NCBI GenBank assembly: GCA_018660685.1
Contig: JABJJW010000012.1
Span: forward strand, 1 to 64,000
Origin: Flavobacteriales bacterium
GTDB lineage: Bacteria > Bacteroidota > Bacteroidia > Flavobacteriales_G > Salibacteraceae
Reading direction: 5' to 3'
DNA: 64,000 nt
The notes below the pieces were generated by a model that saw only the letters and a list, made by a program, of their open reading frames with translations, was not told where the DNA came from and made no database searches. Of this stretch, positions 26,561-34,692 are shown one piece after another. Both the position numbers and the translations under genes were made by a program. The first letter of the stretch is position 1, and each line of letters opens with the position of its first letter.

Positions 26561-27640
26561 CTATTTAATGACAACTCGATCGAAGTAAGACTGGTTTTCA
26601 GTCTTTACCTGAATCATGTAAACACCTTCAGGCATGTCAAGTACGTTAATCGTATTTCTGTTGGTTGAAGTGAACGACTCAGTATAAACTTGCTTACCTA
26701 GGAGGTCAGTCATGCTCACTGTGTAGTCTGTTACTTCACTAAACTTAATACTTACAAAGTCCTTTGCTGGATTTGGGAATATCTCGATATTAATATCGTT
26801 TACTTCCTCTAGACCAACTGGCCAATCTCCTGGATCACCAGATGGAACTTCACCACCTCCTTCACCATTGCAAAAACCATCCGTGATCTCTCCAGCCTGT
26901 GGCTCGAAAGTTCCATTGATGTAGAGAAGGTCAGAAGGATTAACTTCATTCTCAACCCAAAGCGTAGTCGCGATCTCTACGTGATCTAAATCCCATGAAG
27001 ATGATCTTGCGATAACCATTGTCTTTTCATATTCCGAGCCTGCCTCTGCACCATCTGTTGATACATAAACATCGTCCGCTGTAAAAGCACCCTGGTGAAC
27101 ATGATGATGCTCAACATCACCTGTCTGTCCCGCCTGGGCGTAAATCGGTCCATCTTCAATCACAAATGCATTCACAAGAATTGCACCTGGAACTGTTTCG
27201 AAGAACTTAGCTTTTACTAGGATTTCAATACTGTCGTCTGTAATACAAATCACTTCGTATGCTGCGTTTGCAATTACGGGAGCGTCTGTTTTGAAAGTAT
27301 CTACAATCGGATTTACTGATGCTGCAGCAGTTCCAACGTCTACACCGTTACCAGCGAAGTTTGGATAACCACCAAAACCAATTTCATCGGCCATTGCTTG
27401 GCATCCTTCGTTATAGAATCCGCTTGAGCTCGAAGCATACAACGCCACTAGAATGTGATCGCCGTGATATTCGTTGCTTAGTTCGCCAAAGGCATCCCAG
27501 CCCCAACCTCCACATGGTCCGCACCATGTCGCTGTGACTTTAGTTATGAGGCCTACATTGTCTTCAGGCACACTCCAAGATTGAGCGATGGCGCCAACAG
27601 TGACAAGGGAAATGAATAAAAGAGCGTAGATTTTTTTCAT
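26561..27640 (-). CDS. T9SS-secreted Omp28-like protein with thioredoxin motif
   Basis: A 359-residue secreted protein: signal peptide ending GAIAQ, an Omp28-like thioredoxin-fold part with KVTATWCGPCGG (Cys40, Cys43) and GGYPNFAGNGV, and a beta-rich middle with QAGQTGDVEHHHVH. A Gly/Pro-rich linker (GGGEVPSGDPGDWP) leads to a type A sorting domain (IEIFPNPAKDFVSIKF ... MPEGVYMIQVKTE ... VVIK), so it should cross the outer membrane by the T9SS. The intact CxxC suggests redox or disulfide activity outside the cell. Confidence 0.88.
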   Translation of the reverse strand: MKKIYALLFISLVTVGAIAQSWSVPEDNVGLITKVTATWCGPCGGWGWDAFGELSNEYHGDHILVALYASSSSGFYNEGCQAMADEIGFGGYPNFAGNGVDVGTAAASVNPIVDTFKTDAPVIANAAYEVICITDDSIEILVKAKFFETVPGAILVNAFVIEDGPIYAQAGQTGDVEHHHVHQGAFTADDVYVSTDGAEAGSEYEKTMVIARSSSWDLDHVEIATTLWVENEVNPSDLLYINGTFEPQAGEITDGFCNGEGGGEVPSGDPGDWPVGLEEVNDINIEIFPNPAKDFVSIKFSEVTDYTVSMTDLLGKQVYTESFTSTNRNTINVLDMPEGVYMIQVKTENQSYFDRVVIK

Positions 27641-27775
27641 CTAATAGAGTTTTATTATAAAAAGAGGTTGTTTCAAAGATAACCAAAAGACGGTTTCAAT
27701 TCAAGATGGAAGCCCGTCACTCACCAACATGTATTATAATGGATTATTTATTATTGAATTCCTAGTTCGTCGAAC

Positions 27776-28966
27776 TCATAAAATCACGATTCTATGTGAT
27801 GCCTTGACATTCTCACCATCTACGTTCAGAAGATATATTCCTGCTGGTAGATCACCTTTAAGAATAGCAGCCTTTTGAAGCCCTGCAGCCAATTGTTGAC
27901 GATAAACTGATCGCACTTTAACTCCATCAATACTGTACAAAGAAACTTCTACAGTTTGTTTTGATGGCAACTCAAAGGATACGATTCCTAAGTCAGAAAT
28001 TGGCATTGGAGAAACAGTAATTTCAAACGGATCATTTCTAATCTCTTGAATCGCCGTTGGCCAATTAGCAGGATTCATAATACTATTCGGGTTATCAGGG
28101 TTATTCGGATGATTAGGATCGGTTTCATCTCCGGAATCATACTCTGTAAAATCATTACTGCCGATGGCATTAATCACGACGTTGCTGGTGATATCACTGG
28201 TATTGAAATCCGCCACGAATGCCACCACTCTAAGGTCATCAATGTTCACCCCACTTGGAATACTCATTGTATACGCCGTCGTGTAATAATCGCCTTCATG
28301 GACCTCATTTGGAATAATATTATCAGTTCCCTCATAGGTTGATGGATTTCGCTTCACAACATCATTATGAGCGAAGGCGAATGCTGTATCCAACGTGTCA
28401 TTGAAAAGTGAACATCCTGTGAGGAGGTTTGTATCGACCAGCTGGATTTCTACTTTTCCATCCTCCACCAAATAGCAGAAAATTCGAAAATCCTTTAGCT
28501 CAATCACATCCTTGGTGAAGTTCATATGAACTCGAGCGTAGATCTCGTCAGTATTAGGATCAACTAGCAATTCAGGCAGCGTCACCTCTCCTACCGCAGG
28601 TCGATTTATTCTCGCGGCGATGGTATCGCTCCAATTCGAAATTCCCAAAGCCGTTATGCTGGTCCCGTTATATGACACACGGTCAATGGAAGCTCTTCCA
28701 AATTGATTCACTCCAAAAATATCGGCCCACTGAGATGAAATGGTGTTGTACATCGGGTCTCCTCCATTTTGAATATTGTCAGGATGATATCCGATGATGG
28801 CGATATCATTTCCATAAGTCGATCTAAGATCTTCCTTGGCACAAATGGCTTCAACACTGGCTGGCGTCCAAACCGACTCACTCATTTCAAAAAGCACAGT
28901 TCGTGGTGACTGAGCAAATAGTGTTACTGAAAATAGAAGGATAGAAAATGTAAAAAGCTGTTTCAT
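27776..28966 (-). CDS. T9SS-secreted Omp28-like paralogue without the CxxC site
   Basis: A 396-residue secreted protein, arranged like its downstream neighbour: signal peptide ending TLFAQ, an Omp28-like fold with IAIIGYHPDN and QFGRASIDRV, an Asn/Pro-rich linker (DETDPNHPNNPDNPN), and a type A sorting domain ending LPAGIYLLNVDGENV...HRIVIL. Where redox-active Omp28 proteins have TWCxxC, this one reads SESVWTPAS, so both active cysteines are gone. The first free cysteine lies a few residues later (EAICAKED). It probably keeps a binding or structural role. Confidence 0.82.
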   Translation of the reverse strand: MKQLFTFSILLFSVTLFAQSPRTVLFEMSESVWTPASVEAICAKEDLRSTYGNDIAIIGYHPDNIQNGGDPMYNTISSQWADIFGVNQFGRASIDRVSYNGTSITALGISNWSDTIAARINRPAVGEVTLPELLVDPNTDEIYARVHMNFTKDVIELKDFRIFCYLVEDGKVEIQLVDTNLLTGCSLFNDTLDTAFAFAHNDVVKRNPSTYEGTDNIIPNEVHEGDYYTTAYTMSIPSGVNIDDLRVVAFVADFNTSDITSNVVINAIGSNDFTEYDSGDETDPNHPNNPDNPNSIMNPANWPTAIQEIRNDPFEITVSPMPISDLGIVSFELPSKQTVEVSLYSIDGVKVRSVYRQQLAAGLQKAAILKGDLPAGIYLLNVDGENVKASHRIVIL

Positions 28967-29071
28967 GGGATCATTTTAAGGAATGTGAAATTAATATTTT
29001 TTCATGTGTCCTTCGTCCATCCATCATGCGTTGCTTTCTTCGTAGCGGCATAGCCATCACAAATTGATTCA

Positions 29072-29839
29072 ATGAACGACAAACCTTTAATCCTCATCAC
29101 CAACGATGATGGTTTTCATGCACCGGGTATCAACGCTTTAACCGAAGTTGCTTTGGAGTTTGGAGACATTCTCAAAATTGCGCCGGATAAACCACAAAGT
29201 GGGATGGGACATGCCATCACGATCAATTCTACATTGCGTTTAGAGAAAATGCCGAATGACGGATCGTATGAGGCATATCAATGCACGGGCACTCCTGTTG
29301 ATTGCGTGAAAATTGCGCTGGACGTCATCCTCGATCGAAAACCCGATCTGATTGTTTCCGGAGTAAACCACGGCTCGAACGCCAGCATCAATGTCATCTA
29401 TTCTGGAACAATGAGCGCCGCCATGGAAGGGTATATAGAAGGAATCCCATCAATTGGTTTCTCTCTTCTGGATCACGGTGTTGAGGCTGATTTTACAGCC
29501 GCTAAACATTTCGCCCGAGAATTGATCAAAACAGGACTTGAGCATAAGGATCAAAACTTCTGTTTGAATGTGAACATTCCAAAACTTGGAGTTGACTTGA
29601 TTAAAGGAGTCAAGTATTGCACGCAGGCTCATGCAAAGTGGCAGGAAGAATTTGATCGCCGTCAAGATCCATCAGGAAAAGACTACTTCTGGCTCACTGG
29701 CTATTTCCTTCCATTCGATGACCATTCAGAAGACACAGACCTTTGGGCTTTGCAAAATGGATATGTTTCGGTGGTTCCGATAACATATGATCTCACAAAC
29801 CACGTTGACTTGAAAGAGATGCGCACATGGACGAATTAA
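29072..29839 (+). CDS. surE: 5'-nucleotidase SurE
   Basis: A 255-residue metal-dependent nucleotidase (nucleoside 5'-monophosphates to nucleosides). The metal site ITNDDGFHAPGI (Asn11-Asp13) starts the protein; QSGMGHAIT, CTGTPVDCVKIAL and VSGVNHGSNASINVIYSGT follow as expected, with the dimer tail at the end. It begins a plus-strand envelope operon with a small membrane protein and lpxB, a common order in Bacteroidota. Confidence 0.96.
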   Translation: MNDKPLILITNDDGFHAPGINALTEVALEFGDILKIAPDKPQSGMGHAITINSTLRLEKMPNDGSYEAYQCTGTPVDCVKIALDVILDRKPDLIVSGVNHGSNASINVIYSGTMSAAMEGYIEGIPSIGFSLLDHGVEADFTAAKHFARELIKTGLEHKDQNFCLNVNIPKLGVDLIKGVKYCTQAHAKWQEEFDRRQDPSGKDYFWLTGYFLPFDDHSEDTDLWALQNGYVSVVPITYDLTNHVDLKEMRTWTN

Positions 29840-29841
29840 AA

Positions 29842-30132
29842 ATGAAATTCAACAGGCTATGGGCCGGAATAGTTCTCGGCTTGATCGGGCCCTGGTTTGG
29901 ATTCGGCATCTTCTATTTAATCGTGTACAATCACCGACCATTCGAATCATTTGTCCGAATGATATTAAACAATAGTGGAACGTACAGCAGCGTGATATCT
30001 GTTTCGATTCTTTTCAATCTAATCTTCTTTTACCTCGCGCTCAGGCTCGAATGGTATTATATGGTCCGCGGGATTATCATGGCGACATTAATCTATGCCC
30101 CAATTATTGTCTATTTCAGATATGTCGCCTAG
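29842..30132 (+). CDS. Small membrane protein between surE and lpxB, unknown function
   Basis: A 96-residue protein with three predicted helices: about 5-25 (AGIVLGLIGPWFGFGIFYL), 48-66 and 74-92. I chose the ATG at 29842; an ATG at 29827 would overlap surE. Its end overlaps the lpxB start at 30122 by 11 bases. Proteins of this size and place occur in other Bacteroidota, so a link to lipid A or to surE is plausible, but I recognise no domain. Confidence 0.72.
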   Translation: MKFNRLWAGIVLGLIGPWFGFGIFYLIVYNHRPFESFVRMILNNSGTYSSVISVSILFNLIFFYLALRLEWYYMVRGIIMATLIYAPIIVYFRYVA

Positions 30133-31255
30133 GATATTCATCATTACGGGGGAACCGAGCGGTGATTTGCACGGATCGAACTTGGTTAAGGCTATCAAAG
30201 CCTTGAACCCTGATGCTGAAATTGCGTGTTGGGGTGGAGATAAAATGGCCAGTGCCGGCGCCCGTGTTGTCAAACACATTGATGATCTGGCATTTATGGG
30301 ATTCGTTGAAGTGGCAGCGAATCTTCGTACAATCCTCAAGAATTTCAAACTGTGCAAACAACACATTGAAGAATTCAAGCCCGACCTCGTCGTGCATATT
30401 GACTATCCCGGATTCAACTTACGGATTGCAAAAACTATGACTGAACTTGGAATTGAGAACGTCTATTATATCTCACCGCAGATTTGGGCATGGAAGGAAT
30501 CGAGAGTCAAAAAGGTAAAGAAGTGGCTGAAGCACGTATTTGTAATTCTACCTTTTGAAAAACAATTCTACGAGAAACATGGCGTAGAAGCTGAGTTTGT
30601 GGGTCACCCACTTCTGGACGAAGTTGAAGCGATTCAGGTGGATCAACATGAATTTCGATTAAAGCATGGCCTAGATTCTTCTAAGGCAATCGTTGCTTTA
30701 CTCCCAGGCAGTCGAACCCAAGAAATCAACTTACTGCTTCCTGAATTTAGAGCAGTCGTAAAAGCCTTTCCTGAGTACCAGTTCGTGGTTTCAAAAGTAC
30801 CTTGGCAAAGTAGAGATCTTTATGACCGTCTTTCCGAAAACGCAGCGGTTCTAGAAGGGAATACCTATGACCTTATTGCACATGCAGAAGCGGCTATTGT
30901 TACTTCTGGAACCGCTACCCTTGAAACGGCACTCATCGGTACGCCTCAAGTAGTAGTCTATAAAGCAAATCCTATCAGCGTGATGATCGCGAGATTCTTG
31001 GTTCGAGTGAAATACATATCACTCGTCAACCTCGTTATGGACAGAGAGGTCGTTACAGAACTCATCCAGAAAGATGTGAATGCTAAAAGTTTAGTGAATG
31101 AACTCTCCAAGATATTGGAAGGTGGATCGAGTCGTGCTGACGTTCTGAAGGAATATTTGGACCTGAAGCATCGACTAGGTGATAAAGGAGCATCCGACCT
31201 TGTTGCAAATCGATTGTTGAAAATCATCGCGAACACCAACACGTCAACAGAGTAG
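30122..31255 (+). CDS. lpxB: Lipid-A-disaccharide synthase
   Basis: A 377-residue GT-B glycosyltransferase (GT19) that joins UDP-diacylglucosamine and lipid X at the inner membrane to form the lipid A disaccharide. Landmarks: TGEPSGDLHGSNLV near the start, FMGFVEV, DYPGFNLR, YYISPQIWAWKESR, VGHPLLDEV, ALLPGSRTQEI and TSGTATLETALIGTPQVVVYK. The start at 30122 (MSPRIFIITG) fits better than one 27 bases earlier. It is third in the surE operon. Confidence 0.96.
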   Translation: MSPRIFIITGEPSGDLHGSNLVKAIKALNPDAEIACWGGDKMASAGARVVKHIDDLAFMGFVEVAANLRTILKNFKLCKQHIEEFKPDLVVHIDYPGFNLRIAKTMTELGIENVYYISPQIWAWKESRVKKVKKWLKHVFVILPFEKQFYEKHGVEAEFVGHPLLDEVEAIQVDQHEFRLKHGLDSSKAIVALLPGSRTQEINLLLPEFRAVVKAFPEYQFVVSKVPWQSRDLYDRLSENAAVLEGNTYDLIAHAEAAIVTSGTATLETALIGTPQVVVYKANPISVMIARFLVRVKYISLVNLVMDREVVTELIQKDVNAKSLVNELSKILEGGSSRADVLKEYLDLKHRLGDKGASDLVANRLLKIIANTNTSTE

Positions 31256-31262
31256 CCTAGGA

Positions 31263-31270
31263 TAAATTTG
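31263..31270 (+). promoter_or_regulatory. -7 promoter box before the SpoIID-like gene
   Basis: TAAATTTG matches the consensus and ends 6 bases before the ATG at 31277. It would separate spoIID from the lpxB operon and give an mRNA with almost no leader. Confidence 0.5.
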
Positions 31271-31276
31271 CTACCC

Positions 31277-32437
31277 ATGCGCGGAATCGCCGTATTCATT
31301 CTTTCTATCCTTTCATTCAGCGTTTTTGCTTCCAATAAAATTCTCGATGTAGGATTGTATTGGGGGGAAGAGCCTTCAGAAATTACCGTTCAGGCAGCCC
31401 AAGGATCATTCAAGGTTTATGGGAATGGGAAGGACCTCATCGAACTCAAAAAGAATACAGTCCTCCGTATTAAAAGCGAGGGCGGCCTACTACATGTTCG
31501 GACTTTGAGTGAAGATCTCGGAACATACTATAAGGTTGAATTAAACAGAAATAGTTGGGGAAACACCTTGAAGATTCAACGAGCAGGTAGAACAGCAGTT
31601 CATGAGTACCACGATGATTTCGAAATGAAGCCATTAAGGGGAAAGATTCGCATTATCAACCACGTCTATATTGAACACTACGTTGCTGGAGTCGTAGAGT
31701 CCGAAGCAGGGAGCAAAGAACCAAAAGAGTACTATAAGGTACAGGCGGTGATCTGCAGAACCTATGCGCTGAATAATCGTCGAAAGCACGAAGCAGAAGG
31801 ATTTCAATTGTGTGATAAAGTCCACTGTCAAGTTTATCATCAGAAGAGTAAGTCAAACCCGGATATTATAAAGGGCACCCAAGAAACCATTGGCATTGTC
31901 ATTGTTGACAGCGACATCAACCTCGTTACAGCCGCATTCTCTTCAAACTGCGGTGGATATACATGTAATAGCGAAGATGTTTGGAGCGGTTCACTCAACT
32001 ATTTGCGGGAGCGGATCGACGAAAATTGTTTGGAAGAAAACCACAGCTATTGGCGCTACACAACTACCAGAGACAAGTGGCTCAATTACCTGAGTACAAA
32101 TCATGGTTATCCGGTTTACGAACCTGCTGCTAAAGATCGAGCTCTCCACTATTGTCCAGACCGGAGGCAGCATAAGCTTGGCTCGCCTAGAGATGGAATC
32201 AAGTTTACCCAAATCAGACGGGATCTTAAACTTCAGTCTGCTTACTTCTCCATTGAAACCATCCAAGACTCGGTCATACTAGAAGGTCATGGATATGGTC
32301 ATGGCGTTGGTTTGTGTCAAGAAGGAGCCATGAACATGGCGCGGCGAGGTTACCCCTACGACGAAATCCTTCATTACTACTATAAGAGCATCCATCTGGT
32401 AAACTTGTCGGTAATCGACTTCTTCAGAGCTAACTAG
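31277..32437 (+). CDS. SpoIID/LytB-domain protein (peptidoglycan remodelling)
   Basis: A 386-residue exported protein: signal peptide ending SVFA, an N-terminal beta domain (to about 110), then the SpoIID domain with IEHYVAGVVESEAGS, YYKVQAVICRTYALNN, AAFSSNCGGYTCNSEDVW, and at the end GHGYGHGVGLCQEGAMNMA. SpoIID enzymes are lytic transglycosylases acting on glycan strands lacking stem peptides. Three Cys lie in the domain, perhaps disulfide-bonded. The ATG at 31277 starts the signal peptide; an upstream TTG adds only three residues. It overlaps the convergent COG3014 gene by 4 bases. Confidence 0.87.
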   Translation: MRGIAVFILSILSFSVFASNKILDVGLYWGEEPSEITVQAAQGSFKVYGNGKDLIELKKNTVLRIKSEGGLLHVRTLSEDLGTYYKVELNRNSWGNTLKIQRAGRTAVHEYHDDFEMKPLRGKIRIINHVYIEHYVAGVVESEAGSKEPKEYYKVQAVICRTYALNNRRKHEAEGFQLCDKVHCQVYHQKSKSNPDIIKGTQETIGIVIVDSDINLVTAAFSSNCGGYTCNSEDVWSGSLNYLRERIDENCLEENHSYWRYTTTRDKWLNYLSTNHGYPVYEPAAKDRALHYCPDRRQHKLGSPRDGIKFTQIRRDLKLQSAYFSIETIQDSVILEGHGYGHGVGLCQEGAMNMARRGYPYDEILHYYYKSIHLVNLSVIDFFRAN

Positions 32438-33852
32438 TTGTGCTTGACATTTCGGGTGGCAGCTTTGTCCCAGGAAGCTGCTGCTAAATGCTCCAGATTA
32501 TGGTATGGCTGAACAAAGAAAGCCCCTTTCTCTCCTTTGAAGGTAAATGGAGCTCTGTGAAAACCACCATCACGACTTTTTAGTTTTAGAATGACTTCAG
32601 TATCTCCTTGACTTAATGCAATTCGGGCATAGTGAATGCTGTGCGGCAGCGTTTGCCAGTTTCTAGTATCCGCCTTTTCTGTAACCGCATTGGTCACTGT
32701 AGCCAGTGCTCCAAGTACTTCGTGCTGCTCTTCCAACTGGATTTCAGTTAGCTTCTTCAACACCAACCTGGATAGGGCAACACCAATCTCTCTCAAAAAC
32801 CGATCTTCTAATGTTTTAAAGGCAATGGCATTGACATCCTCAATAAGTTCGAGTTGAAACTTAGCACCATCTAACTCAATCCAAGACTCATTAAAATAAA
32901 TTGGCCGCTCCAAATATTTCGGGAATGCCACACGGATGAACTGAAGGGCAAGTAAACGATCCCGCTTGGAATCATCATCGTAGTGATAAGGAATACTCAG
33001 ATCCAGCTCTTCATTTCGGAAACTAACCACTCCATTCCCTTGATCGAAGGCAATAAAATCGATGCTGAATTCATCTTTGACTGGCCCCATACCATTCTGC
33101 CAGAGAATGATTGCTTCCCCGAACTCATTGTTGCTCGGCGAACTCTTCATTCCAAATTCCTTCTCATAGTATGCGACTTCCGAACCTAATCCAACGTGAG
33201 CGGCAGTACGAAGTATGTCTTTCTTGAGTTGAAGAGGCACCTCAATTCCGAAATAACCATGCTCGCCATTGAATACATTATAAGCGTTTCTATAGGCAAT
33301 GAAAGCGTCGTTGATCATCCCTGATGCTTCATACGATATTCCCATGATTAAATGGGCGAATGCATCAGCTTGGTATCGGTTCTTATGATCCTTGTACTTG
33401 TCATTCATGCGATCTAAAAGCAGATTCATGCGTCGAGCCTCCACCAGGGAAGATTCAAACTGTCTCAGACTCAAATAATTGATCGCCTTGTAATAATGAA
33501 TCATCACATTTTCGAAATCCTCCACGCGATATGGTTTGACCTCAGGATTAGTAATGAGCGCAAGTGCTTCACGGGCGTAGTTCTTTTGAAAATCTTCTAT
33601 GGCCAAGTCAGCCTCATTGAAGTAACGATTGCTTTCTTCAAAATCCTGTTGCATATGGTTTATGAATCCCATGTTGAGAAGAAACAATACTCGATTCTTC
33701 TCCTTCTTCATTTTTTTATCTCCTTCCAGATAGGATTCAGCCTTATCCAAACTTCCTTGATTCACTAAAGATTGGAAATGAACGTTGCGCTGATAATAGG
33801 TCGCGCAGCCGGTGAGGAAAACCCCAACTAATATGTAGGTCAGAGACTTCAT
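32434..33852 (-). CDS. COG3014 family TPR lipoprotein
   Basis: A 472-residue lipoprotein: MKSLTYILVGVFLTGC gives a lipobox at Cys16. Mature part: TPR-like helical repeats (KAESYLEG, NRVLFLLNMGFINHMQQDF, AFAHLIMGISYEASGM), then a beta-rich C-terminal domain. It matches the COG3014 family that in proteobacteria is encoded beside LpoB, as here. It probably acts with LpoB on the outer membrane's inner face. The frame extends upstream to 33951, but the signal peptide begins at 33852. A hairpin lies 8 bases before the start codon. Confidence 0.78.
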   Translation of the reverse strand: MKSLTYILVGVFLTGCATYYQRNVHFQSLVNQGSLDKAESYLEGDKKMKKEKNRVLFLLNMGFINHMQQDFEESNRYFNEADLAIEDFQKNYAREALALITNPEVKPYRVEDFENVMIHYYKAINYLSLRQFESSLVEARRMNLLLDRMNDKYKDHKNRYQADAFAHLIMGISYEASGMINDAFIAYRNAYNVFNGEHGYFGIEVPLQLKKDILRTAAHVGLGSEVAYYEKEFGMKSSPSNNEFGEAIILWQNGMGPVKDEFSIDFIAFDQGNGVVSFRNEELDLSIPYHYDDDSKRDRLLALQFIRVAFPKYLERPIYFNESWIELDGAKFQLELIEDVNAIAFKTLEDRFLREIGVALSRLVLKKLTEIQLEEQHEVLGALATVTNAVTEKADTRNWQTLPHSIHYARIALSQGDTEVILKLKSRDGGFHRAPFTFKGEKGAFFVQPYHNLEHLAAASWDKAATRNVKHN

Positions 33853-33859
33853 AAAGAAA

Positions 33860-33881
33860 ATGCCCCGAACTGGCGGGGCAT
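33860..33881 (-). terminator. Hairpin/attenuator between lpoB and the COG3014 gene
   Basis: On the minus strand ATGCCCCG, loop CCAGTT, CGGGGCAT, then TTTTCTTTAT and the ATG of the COG3014 gene. The 8-pair GC-rich stem with a T-rich run looks like a terminator lying within an operon. Confidence 0.65.
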
Positions 33882-33898
33882 ATTCCTTTGATTGATGG

Positions 33899-34492
33899 TT
33901 AGTCTTTGATGAACTTCTTGATCTTCTTGTCACCAATCCAAACGATTTCATTCGTTTCCATATTGGTAAGTTCTAGATCAATTTGGTATTCAACCACTTT
34001 ATCCTTTTTGTACTGGTCGATGGTTGAATTCAACGTTCCTTGAAGCATGTAGTCAGCTCCCATTTCGAGTCCCCACTTCTTCATGGTGGATTTACTTGAG
34101 TAGTTCTGCTGATCACTTCGCTCTTGTCGAACTTCCTCTCGCTTCTCTCCACTTTGTACAAGTCTCACACGTTGTGAAGTAATAAAGGAACGCTCAAGAT
34201 CCTTGCAAAAGGTTTCAGGATTAATGTGCTCGTGCGAATTATTTTTAATGAGTCCGACGATGACGACTGGTTTCTCATTGTTATTGGCCTCAAAATGGTT
34301 GATTAACCACGGTCCACTCAGCACCTGTTCAATCATGGCGCTCGACGTCATTTTGGAATCGGTATCGTTCCAGCGACCGCTAAGGTCAATTGTTTCATTG
34401 GGGTCAACGCGCTGTACTCTTCGGTTCTGACAACTAAGGACAAGGATTGCCATCATTCCGAAGGCAAGTAGGTTTATTCTATTTAGGATCAT
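33899..34492 (-). CDS. LpoB-like penicillin-binding-protein activator lipoprotein
   Basis: A 197-residue lipoprotein: signal peptide ending MAILVLSC, then a LpoB/COG3417-type fold: VDLSGRWNDTDSKM-like opening (IDLSGRWNDTDS), MIEQVLSGPWLI, VVIVGLIKNNSHEHIN, an ERSFITSQRVRLVQS helix-strand pair, and MGADYMLQGTLNS. In Escherichia coli LpoB activates PBP1b from the outer membrane. The gene leads a two-gene unit with the COG3014 gene, as in proteobacteria. Confidence 0.85.
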   Translation of the reverse strand: MILNRINLLAFGMMAILVLSCQNRRVQRVDPNETIDLSGRWNDTDSKMTSSAMIEQVLSGPWLINHFEANNNEKPVVIVGLIKNNSHEHINPETFCKDLERSFITSQRVRLVQSGEKREEVRQERSDQQNYSSKSTMKKWGLEMGADYMLQGTLNSTIDQYKKDKVVEYQIDLELTNMETNEIVWIGDKKIKKFIKD

Positions 34493-34692
34493 TTCGGTGC
34501 TTGTTTATGTTTCAACTGTAAAACAATCTGCGTGCCAAAAGTATTTTTTATGCCTTGGAAATTATGGCTTCTACTAGGCACTTCTTTTCAACAAATTCAC
34601 ATATTCTATGATTTAGTAACCTCTCTTCACTCAAGGCTTTCCCTTAGAGTCATAAATTCGCGCCTTTCACAATTACAATCGAGAACTGAACA

